Origin: Balanoglossus misakiensis
Taxonomy: Eukaryota; Hemichordata
Assembly (NCBI GenBank): GCA_040954595.2
Contig: CM082578.2
Span: 12,214,001 to 12,278,000 of the forward strand
Direction: 5' to 3'
Length of the DNA: 64,000 nucleotides
Positions 25,266 to 37,849 of the stretch are shown here, piece by piece. Numbering within the stretch: the first letter of the stretch is position 1; each line of letters starts with the position of its first letter. The notes under the pieces are model-generated. The model did not search any database and was not told where the DNA came from. It worked only from the letters and a program-made list of their open reading frames with translations. The position numbers and the translations under genes were made by a program.

Positions 25266-27670
25266 GATACATTTGGACCTGTAAGTATTATAAGGGATAG
25301 CAATCTTATAAAAAAAACAGAGAAAATTATATGAAAGTTGTTCCTCTCAGTTTATTTATTTTATATACATGTATTTATGTATTTGTTTTCCTGTTTCTTA
25401 ACTAAGTGTAATGCTTACAAAAAGGTCTCAAAATATGTATAACCAATGCCCCACCGTTAAATTCCCTAATGACCGCTATGTAATCTAACCAACACGCCGT
25501 TGGATACATGTATTTTTAGGAGGTGGCCCAGGGACATCGGTTGCTCCTAGATACGGTATAAGCGACTTAGAATCTCCACCCATGTAGTCATGATGTTGCG
25601 ATATGAATGTGTAGAGATGAATTTATTAAACAGATATAAAACGTGTAAAGTCATCTATCGGAGTAGCCATCGAATCGTGTGCGTCTAAAATCAAAGCTGT
25701 TCCCATTCGAAAATACTAGTATTTTACAAGTTTTTTTGTCGTTTACTTATATTTGGTGCAAAATCTCGGCTGTACTGCTAAGTATAAGTGTTGAAGCTAG
25801 CCTCACAATCGCGCATGTGCAGTCGTGTCCTACACGCTCATATCAACGGACTCTACATCCCTAGTACATGTACCATGCAAGTTAAATACACTTCCAAGGA
25901 ATTGTAACAACAGGCTTAATTACTGAGAATGGACGGTTTATTTTCAGTGCAGTGGTTATAAATATACTAAAACTGCAGACAGAGATATACATATATTAAC
26001 TCTCTGGAATGAGAGAAACGATTTCTTACAGACATCCTCTAGAGAAACTAACTCTTTAATCTCAAACGCCTTTTTTTCTGTTGTCTTCATCTCTTGAGTC
26101 TTTTGGTCAAAGTGCAAAGTTCAAACAAGATTCTCAATCATTGGAGTAGGTTCAGCTGGGGGGGGGGGGGGGCAATGACCAACACATTTATGATAAGGAG
26201 GATAAACTTTAGAGAAAAATGAACAAACCGATTCTTACATCTCCTTTTATAAAGACCCTGGCATGTATAATGACGTCTAATAGCTTTTATAATATATTCT
26301 TCTCGAAAGCAGATGGTGGCCTCCATCAGTTTGTCACTATTAATTCATACTTATTTCTAATTTAGTAAACAACTATAAAAATAAAAGTCTCTTTGTACAA
26401 ATAAACTGTTATGGTAAATATACTCTCTGCTCGACAAAGTTGGGCATTGTTATAATACACAGTATTACCTAAGCGCCTGTCTACAAAGCATTTGCAAAAT
26501 AGTTAGAATTGTGATAAGCGACAGTTGCAAATGTTTCAAATAAAACAAATAAACTTTTTAAAAATTTACCCTGTTGTGGAAAGTAGCAGCTGCGTGTGTT
26601 TGAAAAATCGAAGAATTAATTAGACCTGTTTGTGCCACTGGGATGAAAATAAGTTTTTGATTTTCGTAGGCGAATAATTAAAGCCAAGCGTGATAGGCTC
26701 ATGTGTCAGAGTTTCTGGTTGACCAGATGATCACACACTAGTATCAGTGTGAAAACTTCAGATAGAAGTTCATTTTTTCTGATTATGAAAGATCGGTACA
26801 TCGATAACTTCATCAAAAGTACAGCACCTAACATGTACCCTGCAGCCTGTATAACTACCGTGTGTACATCTCTACAACTTAAAAAACACCCTTGGGTTGA
26901 AATTACACAAATAAAATAAAAGTCAATATGTCAAGTAAAAAGACTAAAATAACCAGTTTACAGGCTGATGAAGGATATCATAAATAAATAAAAACTGTAC
27001 AGTATGAACCCTGACTGTATTAACAGACCTACATCTTTAAACAATACTGAAATATACATCCAAATACAATATATACATGTAATATTTAAAATGTAATGTT
27101 TAGATTCTGTACAATGTGTGTGAAATACCTTCCAATTATATACAAATAGACTTTCTGTAAACTTAAAACCGGAATAAATATGAAAATTTACAAAACACGA
27201 AATATTCCCTGATATTTTAGGTGTTAAGATTTCATTTGGCTAGGTTTAACTGTGATCATTATTATTGTGATGAATCTGGCTCGGAAGAAAACATTTCACT
27301 TGACATCATAGGTTACCAGTTGTCACGGTGCAAATTTTATAATTTCGACTTACATTCTTTCTTTAAGGTATATGATTGTGACATATCGTTGAATCATGAT
27401 GGACGGAAGATCGTCTTGCATACTGGATTCCCTGTGACATCACTTTTCCACAATTCTGCCATATACAATTGGTCATATTGACAAATAATTTCATTTCAGG
27501 AAATTAGTTTTACACCTTGATATATCTACAATTTACAGCGTAGCGAAGACAGTTTATCCCACCGTCAATGGGTCAGTCACACTGAAACCCAAATCACAAG
27601 GAGTAATAAATACAGGTGCTTGTACACCAATACACAGACAGCTCGTTTTCCCTCTTTCTGCCATTCACCA
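25266..27670. other. spacer; AT-rich, probable long 3' UTR of the TRPV gene on its right
   Basis: No gene is recognised. A - strand AATAAA-type signal near 25935-25930 would give the TRPV gene a 3' UTR of about 1.7 kb across an AT-rich stretch. A G run of about 17 lies at 26158-26174. Both points are inference. Confidence 0.4.
26158..26174. repeat. poly-G tract
   Basis: A run of about 17 G lies in the possible 3' UTR of the TRPV gene. Confidence 0.9.
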
Positions 27671-30600
27671 TTACACCAAGAATCCACTGCGCGTTGCTGA
27701 GGATCCAGGACGAGATGACATTGGACTTCTGGATTTCTTGATATTGGCCGCCTTGGATCCTTTGGTTCCTTGTTCAGCGAGTCTGTGTCTGGCATTTCTA
27801 CTTATGACCTGGAAGGGGGGGGGGAGAGGAGGGGGTTGGTGAACAATTACACATATGGTATACTTTATTCTTCAGTGTTATGTTGTGTTGTTTTTCATTG
27901 CAATGTATACTTTATATTTCTTTTCTTTAAAAGCACTGATTATTCACATTAAAATCTCAAACACGTAAACTGCTTACTTTCCAGTCCTGTAGGGAACGTC
28001 TGACTGAGGTCGGGTCTTCAGAGTTTGTCAGGGACTGTCCTTTGAATGTCGGTTTGACGATCATCAAACAGGGACATGTCTCTATGTCTTCACCCGTATC
28101 ACCTTGTAATGCTTCACTTATGGAAGCGTACGACTTCCTGTGGAGACACAGTGAAAGCAGTTATTAACAGACAGACTTTCTATTATTCTAATCAGGACAC
28201 CTCAAGATTAATTAAAATAATACAATCACCTCTAATGTACAAGGGCATTTCTAAGTTCCTATTGACCACACTAATCATCGCATGGGCGCCTATGTAAAAA
28301 ATTATGATTGGTAGGATTTCTGCTTTCAAGGGTAACTGTGTATAAATTTGCATAGGCAATAGACAAGGCTTTTATATCAGACTTACTTGGTACCCGATTC
28401 TGATTCCATGTCTGACACACTCCCATTCTGCATCGGCCGTGTCTGGTACTGCGGTTTGGTGCCAGGAATTGAATACCCCTCTTGGTATTTCATCAGCTCC
28501 TTCTTGCTGCACGACCGCTCCAAAACCATGATTATTTTGGCCCACTGCGAAGTCATACACAGGCGATAAAAAAGAAAAGGGAGTCTTGATTAGCTATACA
28601 GATGTGTGAGGGCGCTATATGAATAAACAGTCTATTGTATTGCTTTGCAATAGTGAAATTTCCCCTATGTATTGCTTACTTGGTGATTTTCATACTCACT
28701 CTTACCATGATTTGACTAATGCAAAAGCAGTTCAGCCGCATTGTTGCATTGACCCTATATGTATCTTACCTGTCGCTGCCACTCCCTTCTGGCCTTGACC
28801 TTGATGATTTGGTAAGTATTTGACATCATGGCTACATGCAAAAAATGAATAAAACAAATACTGAACAAATGAAAGAGTAGAGGCATGCTCCATGGTACTA
28901 CATGTATGTCATCAAGTACTCCAGTCCAGGTTTTACTGTATACTGATTCAATACAATGTTACAATAACAGTCAGACGAAGGCTCCCTGCTTGGGCAAGAG
29001 GGGCAACGTGAAAGTGTCCATGCACCTTAACTGTTGGAGCACACGACTTACCGATCAACATGTTGAGGAGCAAAATGGGAACCAGGATCATGAAGAGGCA
29101 CAGAAGTATCTTGGTCAGTGCAGGAATTCGACTTTTATCGATTTCATCATCCTGTCCAGAACAAACAACATGAAATCACTTTGCATTTAAAAAGTCTTGG
29201 AAAATCTTCTGATGATTATTATGAAAAAATGTGTCATTTATTCCCACGACAAGGTGATGGCATGTTGATGTTTAATATTGCATGATGTCATCATTTTCAT
29301 TAACGTGATTGCATCGAAAAAACAACTTGAAGGGGAAATTGATCTTTGCCTACCTCTCCGCTGATTAATGCCTGTAATGATTGGAAAAAAAAGAAGAAGA
29401 CATAACATTAATGGTCTTGCGTATATTATATGACAAAAAGCACCAGGATGTATTGTAAAGTCATGGAGGGGTCGCAAAATCTACCAAATAAGCTGACAGT
29501 ATCCATAGTTTCCTCACCTCAAATTCACCGAAGGTCATGTGATACAGACTCATCCAGGTGCCGTATGGAGTGTCAAATGTCTCCACCTGGTCACCAAGCC
29601 CCTTGAACGGATAGTAAAATGCTGCAACCAAAATAGTTAAAATAGTTAAAGCAACAAACAACAGAGTGAGAGTCGAACTATTGTGAATTTGTGTAAACAT
29701 CAATAGACGTTATACATATATACGGCATCTGTTAAGATTTTTTACTTGTCACAGTTGTTTTACAGAACACAGAAAACATGAGATAAAAAAAATAATTGTC
29801 TAGAGATTTTCGTAAAATCATTGCACAAGGAAAAATTACAAGGAATTAATACAACCCGAAGAATCATATTTTTTTTAAACTGTACATACCAGGTGAGAAA
29901 GCTGAGAGCATTGTGATCCATATGATACTGAATGGAAACAAATCTCCCATTGTCATCTTGTAAATCATGGTCACAAAGGGTCCAAGTGTCTCCAGGCCCC
30001 TACAACAGAAATCAAGTGATTATTTTTTAGTGACTGTGATTTTTCAATGTTCTGTCTTGCTCTGGAGTGGTGCTGTCTCTATAATTAACCTATCTGAGAG
30101 CTGAATTTGTGCAAAATGTATTGAAAAAAGCATGGTTAGTTTGCATGTCAGTGCTGAGATTTAACACCAACTCACCTGTAGAAAAACATGATATAACCCC
30201 AGGCCATCGGCACGGCGACGAGTGCCAGGCTGTCCTCCACAAGGCGGAAGGAGGCAAGTCGACACGGCAGGCAGAGTATAAACAAGAAACAGGAAACTAG
30301 AAAAAGTGTCTTGGCTGGCACATAAAGCTGAAACAGGGAAGAAAGAAAAAAGAATTTATGGCTATCCACGACCATTACATCTATTATATACCGGTAGAGG
30401 ATATTTTTTACTTCTTAGATTTCACTTGCCCGAACACTTTTTGTGATTTGCAGTTGTTCAGTTGTAGTGTGATGTATATGTGGAAGAGGTCTTCACTGTA
30501 TGTCGTCCCCCTTTCATCACCATGGTTCAGTCCAAATCCACTGTTTTGTATGGTCAATTTGAACCTTTGAAGAGGGAACTGGGGGTGTCCGGCCAAGTTT

Positions 30601-33340
30601 ATTGTACTCACCAGTGACTTGAAGTATCCCAGCTTCGCAGCCTTGATGTTGAAAATTTCGAACACCAGGTATATCGCACAGTCAATCAGAAGGATCAGTT
30701 CGGCTATGTAGCGGACCTGTACGGTGAAGCAGGTCACCACAAGTTAACTTTGATCACACATTGGTACCAGTACACTACTGGCTTTCAGTCTTACAAACAT
30801 ATAAATGTTAACACTGTACTATATGGCTAGCAAGGATATCATTTTGGCAAATTACCACACAGCATGGGTATATATACAGTACCTATGTACATACTGACAT
30901 AGCTTTGTGAATTCAAATATAAATACTTACTATGTCTTTAGTATCTGTTCCACTAAGTAAGTCTCCACTTGGTCGCAGGTACACAGCCACGCTCAACACA
31001 ATGAGATGGAGAAACGCCAGGATAAATCGAGTAATAAACTGTCTCTGAAAATAAAATAAAACAATTTGCAATAATTTTTATGTCTTATTTTTCTGACATT
31101 TGCCCGTAAAAGTGCATCTTCAATGTGGTTGTCAGTAGATCTCATTTTATTCGAGATTTGTGTGTTTGCCCAATGCATTTGTTGTTGCTGGGTTTTTTTA
31201 ATGTCATCACTCACCTTTGCAAACACTTGCCATTTTTCCTGTAGTAGGAGGTAGACGACACCGCCCTCTACCATTTCTATGTGTTCCTCATCATCGCTGC
31301 CAAACACAATAACAGACAAGGCGGAGTCTAAATCTGCGAGGGAAAATGAAATGACTGAGAATTTTAACACTGTGATTCAGATGGCATCAAACTAAAATTA
31401 TTGTTTTGTAAGCAACCTAAAAATAGGAAAATAGACGTTTATAACATTCAAATAATTCCACATGTACAGTGTGAATCTGGTATTCTTATCTTGGATTCTT
31501 TGTTTTCACCTGACAGTGACATGAATCTCAGTTTGACACGGTGAAACATTGCAGGTCATAGTGTTCAAGTGTGTACATATGTCAGTCGCATGCAATTACT
31601 CAAGATTAAAGCATATACAAGAGATACTACTGACTGAGCTCTCCGTTCGCCGTGATGCTGTCCACGTCCTCCAGCGGGTACGTGACGCACTGCAGAGTTC
31701 CGAACCGCCACAGCGTGTTGCTGGTGTACTCCATCATTGCCTGGAAGAGTTGACCCCGACCCAGCTTGCAGGCCAGCGCCATGGCCGTCAGCCCCGCCTC
31801 GTTCTTGATGGTGGGGTCGGGCGCCACTTTGCAGCGCATGACGTTCTGATACATCTCCTGTCAAACGGGATTTCAGAGGAATAAACATGATGCATGAGGA
31901 ACGTGGCCCTGCTTGTGTACTCACTGCCGACATTAAGTAAACACATCTTTTATTGGCAACAGGGCAACAGAGGTATACAAGGACTCAAACAAACTTTTGC
32001 AACAAGATGGACTCACCAGTCTGTTGTGAATGACGACCATGTGAAGTACGGTGTTGCCGAAGGAATCCTGGTTATTGGGATCCACCTTGCCATTATGGTC
32101 CCAATCCATCAAATAGTTGTAAATTTCGATATGGCCGAATGACGCCGCGAAATGGAGGGCGTACTCCCCGTAGTAAGCGTAACCGAAGTAATTGGTGTTC
32201 TTCCTCGACAGAATGGTGTCCTTTTGATCCTCGGGAAGGAAGAACCGGCCAGAGGCACGCTGATCCAGCACTGCGCCGTTTTCCACCAGGAACTTCACAG
32301 ATTCAAAGTCGCCGTTGACTATGGCAATGTGAAGGCAGTTTTCTCCTGTCAAGAGAAGGGGTGATTTGTCATTTGTACAGTCAAATTCGACAGCGAATAT
32401 CCAGTGAACTTGTTTCTTATAAACAGAGAGTTCTGTTATAGAAGTGTGACATGACAACATTTAAAGTATAACCAATATAGCAATTGTACATCCTAATAAT
32501 TAAACATCTTACCATAGTACTCTTTGCCCTCATAGATATCCATTCCAAGATCTGGGTACATGTTGATCAAGATTTTGGCGATGTTCTTGTGGGCCTCAGT
32601 ATTGTTCAGGTAACAGATATGCAAAATATGTTCACCGACTCCGCCACGCTTGTCCAGATCCCAGCATGCCCAGTGATTTCCACTTTGTTTGTCCCGGCTG
32701 TTATTCTGTTTCAGACGATTGATAATGGTTGGCTGTGTATTAGTTGGCAATGCAACACTTGCACACAAGACAGGGGCCTCAGTATGAATTACAAGTTAAA
32801 CAAAAAACACTCAAAAGAAAGTTTGTATGCCAAAATAAAATTAACTGATCGTGATCTGATGCCCTTTAATAGTACAAAATGAAATGCTTTCCCTTAGTTC
32901 TCCCCATATTAGAAAAAGTTCTTTAAGAAGTATATTCCTTGAAGTTTCTTTTTACCAATGAAAAATGCTGATAAACAGGTCACTTTGAAGAATCAATGTC
33001 TCTTCAATTGATCAGAGAACAAAACTTTTGTCCGTCAAGGTTGACCTCATTACACAAAAGAAACGGTCTTAAAAACTCCACAATGACATGCTTTGTGATT
33101 TACCGGTATCTCACGAGGATGGCCCTGTGGGTGGTACAGGAACTGCGGCAGTTGTCCTCTGACCGCTTCCCGGAATGCGCTCTCGTCGTTTTTCTGATAG
33201 ACGTCGAATAGCGTCCCGCCACTTTTGAGGTTGATCAGCTTGTACACCGGGTTCTTCGCCATCTGCTCGTTCTGCTTCTTCCATTCCTCATCCGGATCCT
33301 CCTCGCTCTCCCCGTAGCAGTTTGCCAGACGGTTCCCCAT
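27671..33340 (-). CDS. TRPV cation channel, invertebrate (Nanchung/Inactive-OSM-9/OCR) type
   Basis: This is a complete gene of 16 exons and 773 aa. Exons: 33340-33104, 32705-32513, 32345-32017, 31857-31635, 31333-31215, 31044-30931, 30716-30612, 30327-30176, 29999-29890, 29621-29518, 29371-29354, 29151-29052, 28831-28770, 28544-28387, 28137-27978, 27808-27671. All phases agree. Ankyrin repeats fill the N-terminal half (for example GENCLHIAIVNGDFESVKFL, ALHFAASFGHIEIYNYLMD, GNTVLHMVVIHNRL). S1 is near FILAFLHLIVLSVAVYL. The S4-S5/S5 stretch LGPFVTMIYKMTMGDLFPF matches TRPV5/6-like channels. The pore has HMTFGEFE and S6 has VPILLLNMLIAMM. TRPV channels are tetrameric cation channels, used in invertebrates for mechano-, chemo- or osmosensation in ciliated neurons. 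I cannot decide between the Nan/OCR and Iav/OSM-9 branches. Exon 11 is an 18-nt microexon. Confidence 0.92.
27814..27824. repeat. poly-G tract forming a TRPV polypyrimidine tract
   Basis: In the gene sense this is a C run ending a few bases before the AG of the last TRPV exon (27808). It therefore serves as the polypyrimidine tract of that acceptor. Confidence 0.8.
29354..29371 (-). other. 18-nt TRPV microexon in the pore region
   Basis: In the gene sense: acceptor TTACAG, then 18 nt encoding ALISGE, then donor GTAGGC. Both flanking junctions are phase 0, so skipping keeps the frame. It falls between the HMTFGEFE pore segment and the acidic linker before S6 (DDEIDKSRIP). The annotation rests on splice consensus and phase only. 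Confidence 0.65.
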
Positions 33341-34240
33341 CGTTGCGTCACGCCTCGATCTGTGAAAGCAGGCATTTTGTGGGATTCAAAAAAGACTGAT
33401 TGATACATTCTATTAAAAAGAAAAATATTGTTGCTTGTGCCTGGCACACTTAAATTTCTGACCAATTTTTCGTACAAAATGACCTGTGTATGGAAATTGT
33501 GCAATTGGCTTGAGACAGAACCCAGTTGGTTGGAATCAGTGTGCGCCATACGACAAGTGACACGGGTCGACCCGAGCATCAGATCTGGCTGTGACAATAG
33601 ACTGAATGCAAAGCAACTGAGGCGTATCTCTTTTTTATTATTGCGACAACAAGCTGACCCTACAGATTAGAAATCAATAATTGTGAAAGTGACCCAAAAT
33701 GCACGTACTACCACATACAAACTGTCACTGAAGATAATCACAAAAAGTGAAGGAAGAGTCTGTTCAGCGACAGCAAACTTTTTTGGTGGTTTGACACCGG
33801 GAGGCAAGCCAAAAGAAAGCCCCATACATTACACTTATGAACTCCTTGGCCCAACCCACTGGCATTTGCTTTTCACATGTAAACACGCAACAAAAGACGT
33901 TCTGGTTTTAAGTTACTGTACAAGTAAGCTACGGAGCAAATTCAACATTTTGTTGAAAATGAAAGTGAATATTAAATATACTACCAACTCTCACACTCAA
34001 TAAAAAATACACCTCACAAACCCGAAGAGAGAATAGCTACCCGAGATGTGAACTTCTGGAAGCTGCTTGGTTGTGGTAGGCATGTCAAACAAACAAGGTG
34101 TTGCAGCAAAAATAAGTCAACAGTAATGTAGACATATGTCAAATATTAGCACAGTAAGTATGACTGCTTGAGAAATCAGTAGGTGCTTGCACAACCTATA
34201 CGCTGGTAGTGGTTAATTGTAAATTTATGTTTGAATTCTC

Positions 34241-34264
34241 GGGGGGGGGGGGGGGGGGGGGGGG
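34241..34264. repeat. poly-G tract, 24 G
   Basis: This is the longest homopolymer in the window and is uninterrupted. It may form a quadruplex, and it is a likely sequencing or replication trouble spot. Confidence 0.95.
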
Positions 34265-35349
34265 TCGGCATATACTGGCCTCCAAATTATGAGGTATACT
34301 GAAATTGGCTGATCTGTGCTTCAGTTGGATAAGTTAAATGAAAGGTTTAATGATTAACATTCGGCCGCAGTTGGAAAAAATCCACTTATCAGAAGATCAA
34401 CAGGTGTTTATTTTGAAAAACTTTAAATGTGGAAAAATATCCCTCAGAGCCATTGCATTAACACAAACTTATCTGATTATTATTGAAAACTCATATCTCT
34501 GGAGAAGATCTACTGGTGGATATAAATCAACATTTTGTCAGAAATAGCCCTTTAATGCATGGAGGGGGGGGGGGACAAAACGTGTCACATGTATAGTCAC
34601 TATGGGTCAAAGGGCAAAGGTTAAATTAATTTTGACTTAATAATATTCCAGTAATTTCCCTGGCTTTTCTGAAGTTCGCACTTTACCCATTTATGGTTAT
34701 AAAATAACACCGCACAAAGTTATTCGACTCCCGCGGTTGTGTCTGTTCCGGTCATACGAAATTGCACCAACAGGTCACTCTCACTTTTTGTTATGAACGT
34801 CAATGGCGATGGCGTCCCCGTTGTGAAGTGGATCCCGCCCGCCCACTCTGCATCGATTATCGTTATTAAAATGATTATGTACAATCAGTTTACATGCCCA
34901 AGACATTTCACGATGACTTACCCGGTTCAAATATGTCTTGCGATCGTTCCGACAGAAATGGATCGCGTGTGATCGAGACTAATGCAGCCGGTGGAGGTGT
35001 TTTCAATCATACAGCTGTTGTGACAACACTCCAATCAACACATGATACGTTCGGAGAGATTCGGATAGAAATTCCCAATGTACGTTTCACCACATCGCGA
35101 CATGGTCATTTCGTTGGCTGCCAACAGAATGTATCTTTAGATGTCTGACGTAGCGCTGAACTACAAACTGGCAGAACCACCCAGAACCACAATCGATTGC
35201 AATCAATCAATAACACCTCGCTCCTCCAGATATTCGCTTTCACTTCTTTGCCAAATCATCTCGCTCTCATGAAATAACCGTAGGTGGCGCTGCACACACG
35301 CACAATACATGAATTTACAAAATACCAAGCCCAATATTCAGTGATACAA

Positions 35350-35355
35350 GTTTAT
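35350..35355 (-). terminator. EBP polyadenylation signal
   Basis: The - strand AATAAA lies about 390 bp past the EBP stop codon. It is the first canonical signal I noticed downstream. Confidence 0.45.
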
Positions 35356-35744
35356 TTAATATTTTTGCATTGTCATAAAGTGCACTGTATATACATACAT
35401 ATTTCAGTGTTTACAGCCTATCAATGTGTCACAATGGCATACATGCACACTCTAATCCACAGTACTTAATATTCCATACAATATTTTCATTTCAAAACAA
35501 ATATAACATACACAAGGAATGACTTAAGGAATTAAGGAACCACTTAAAATGGTTAAGTTGAGTGAAGTTAAACCAAACATCTTTCTGGCAGAAAACATCA
35601 CATCACATCCTAAACAGATTTCAAATTGTAAAGACTAAATCAAACAAAACCAAGTCACCAATCACGGCTTATTGATAAAAAAAACACATAGAAATGGACA
35701 GGATTCTTTTCAAGCATGCAGTACTAAATCAGAACATTTTGTCT

Positions 35745-37171
35745 TCATTTGATTTTGTTCTTCCGCGATCCCCCATCATACAGCGACTGGGCAGCGCTCA
35801 TGTTGCTTGCAGCGTGGATGATCATACACAGTGGTATAATTATCCAAAACATGTTGAGACAAACGAAATAGAACCAGAAGTAGAGAGGATGCCACATCTC
35901 GTTGTGTATAAAGCCGTCAAAGAGTTCGGTGCAAAAGTACAGAGTACATCCTGCAGGAGAGACAACAGACAATTAATAATTGAGGATTATCCCTGGTGTC
36001 TACATGTGTTCTGAGCTGAAAACAGATGACCTCGTTTGCTACATGTCACTTTTTCATTAACTTACCATACAGCTGACCTGTTGAGACCAACATCTGTACG
36101 ATGTATCTGTAAGGCTTCTTGTAGAGTGTGGCATAAACTACCAGAAAGCAGCCGGGTCCTTCCAACACAGCTGTTAATGTTTCCATGCACACAGTAAAGT
36201 TATCTGAACTGTGGAGGGGAATACAAAATAATTTATCTTACGCAAAATGTCTGAGAATGTTTTTAAACAAGCAAGCAATATGTATATGCGAATGTTTTGT
36301 TTTGTTTCTCTATAATATAAAATTCAATTGAGCCAGATGAACTCTTGTGAGTCAATAACTTTGGCTAATGTTGGGTTGGGCTGTGTCTGAACAGGGTAAA
36401 AACTGTTCCATCAAATGACTAATAGAAACTTACATAATGTAGCGGGAATCTCCCTTCCCATATTCTTTCCCTGTTGAAGAATATAAATGCAATGAAATGT
36501 ACAGTAATTAAATGGGAATATTCAAAGCTTGCAATTGTAACAACGCCATGTTCTTCAGCTGGTAATAACAGTCTTAGCATGCATGGAAATCAATTTTTAG
36601 AAATTGTATTGTATTGCACAGATCATCACAATGGTCTGATAAGGAACAATGGATGCACTGAACTTTAGAACCTACAGGTAGTACTGTAGGCTGGAGTATA
36701 TACATGTATTGCATCATAACATTCTAGTAGTCTACATGTATTAGGCTTGAGTATATGCACGATATATCATTTGAAGTACATTGTACATGTATACTCATAT
36801 CCCCACCCCCATATAAGCCATCACCCCTGCACCCCCCCTGCCCCCAGGCATTAGCAATTACATATGCACTTACAGAGTTGTGATAAAACGTGTTGATCAC
36901 CGGCTAACACGTCGTGATAGGCGCCGAAGTATCCCTCGAGTATCGAATGGATAAACCCACACAGGGCGAACCAACATAGATGTAACCTAGCGGCCGTTGA
37001 CAGTTTGGGTTTTGTCCGTATTCCGGTACAGAGCCATGTGATTATGATAATTACACCGAACGATCCGAAGACCGTAACAAGTAACTGGGATTGTGATAAG
37101 GTGTTGGCGACATAATGAGGAATAACCAGGCTGCGAGGATAATACGGATGCGATACGTTGGCACTGACCAT
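35745..37171 (-). CDS. EBP: EBP, 3-beta-hydroxysteroid delta8-delta7 isomerase
   Basis: EBP is an ER membrane enzyme that moves the double bond from C8-C9 to C7-C8 in late sterol synthesis. Four exons: 37171-36874, 36470-36434, 36208-36066 and 35950-35745, phases 1, 2, 1; 227 aa, against 230 in human. Four membrane segments are expected. Catalytic residues are kept: H75 and E79 in GFIHSILEGYF, and E121 in NFTVCMETLTA (human H76, E80, E122). The block NEMWHPLYFWFYFVCLNMFW matches the last membrane region. The C-terminus RKNKIK carries lysines at -3 and -5, a KxKxx-type ER retrieval signal. Exon 3 begins at 36208; the AG five bases further downstream would create a stop. The gene stands head to head with BAP1. 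Whether the organism makes sterols de novo cannot be told from this window. Confidence 0.95.
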
Positions 37172-37849
37172 GATGAATAGCCAAGTAAAATCTCAATTTC
37201 AGGTTACAACAGTGTTACAGACACCCAGGCAATTTCTGTGATACAGCAATGTACCGGTATCAAACTCGATCAGGTGACTTCAGGTCATAGTTCACTACTC
37301 ATGTGACAAGATGGGAACTGATTGGTTGATTCGACTCGTACCAGTATTTTGTAAGCCAGTGGCTGAGGATAAACCCTTTTTTCCACGCCCTCCGCAATTC
37401 CCACTTTCATCTCTACTACACGTAAATGAGAAGAATTACATTTTGAGTAAATTACTGCAGTTTCTTTGTGTAATATAATTTTATTGATTCGATTTGATGG
37501 GTTTCCTGACTCGTGACTCTTTACTTCTGAATATTTATTTCATAATGTCAATCTGATTTGTCTTCCCATTTTGTATTCGTACAGATGCACGGATGTCTCC
37601 TCGCACTCGCCAGGAGCAGCCGAAGTAAAAACCATTGAAACGACCACACACATACTTCCCTTTAAAATAAACCTGACCTTGTACGTTTGAACTCTGTTGA
37701 CCCCATGACCCAGAATTACCCACAGTTCAATATTCAAAATGGATGGCGGCAGGAGGGGAAATGTTGTTTGTACGCTAAAAGTGACTGTCTACCTCCCAGT
37801 ATGCCGTTAAAATCAAGTAAAATCTGATTATAACTTGGAAAACGTCAAT
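37172..37849. promoter_or_regulatory. probable bidirectional promoter of EBP and BAP1
   Basis: The two start codons are 678 bp apart and point away from each other. The interval contains inverted CCAAT boxes (attgg near 37320) and a GATGGCGGC element at about 37741-37750, a YY1-like core just before the BAP1 start. No TATA box was noticed. Short open frames here match nothing known. Confidence 0.6.

Larger units (their letters stand above)
33341..35744. other. spacer between the TRPV gene and EBP
   Basis: This holds the upstream region of the TRPV gene and, at the right end, the EBP 3' UTR. A G run of 24 lies at 34241-34264 and another of about 11 at 34564-34574. I see no coding signal. Confidence 0.5.

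Noticed and set aside
36208-36214. Alternative EBP exon 3 acceptor five bases further downstream
   Set aside because: Using it creates an immediate stop after exon 2, while the chosen AG restores DNFTVCMET in frame.
37535-37737. Small - strand open frames between EBP and BAP1
   Set aside because: They match nothing known and lie in the presumed shared promoter.
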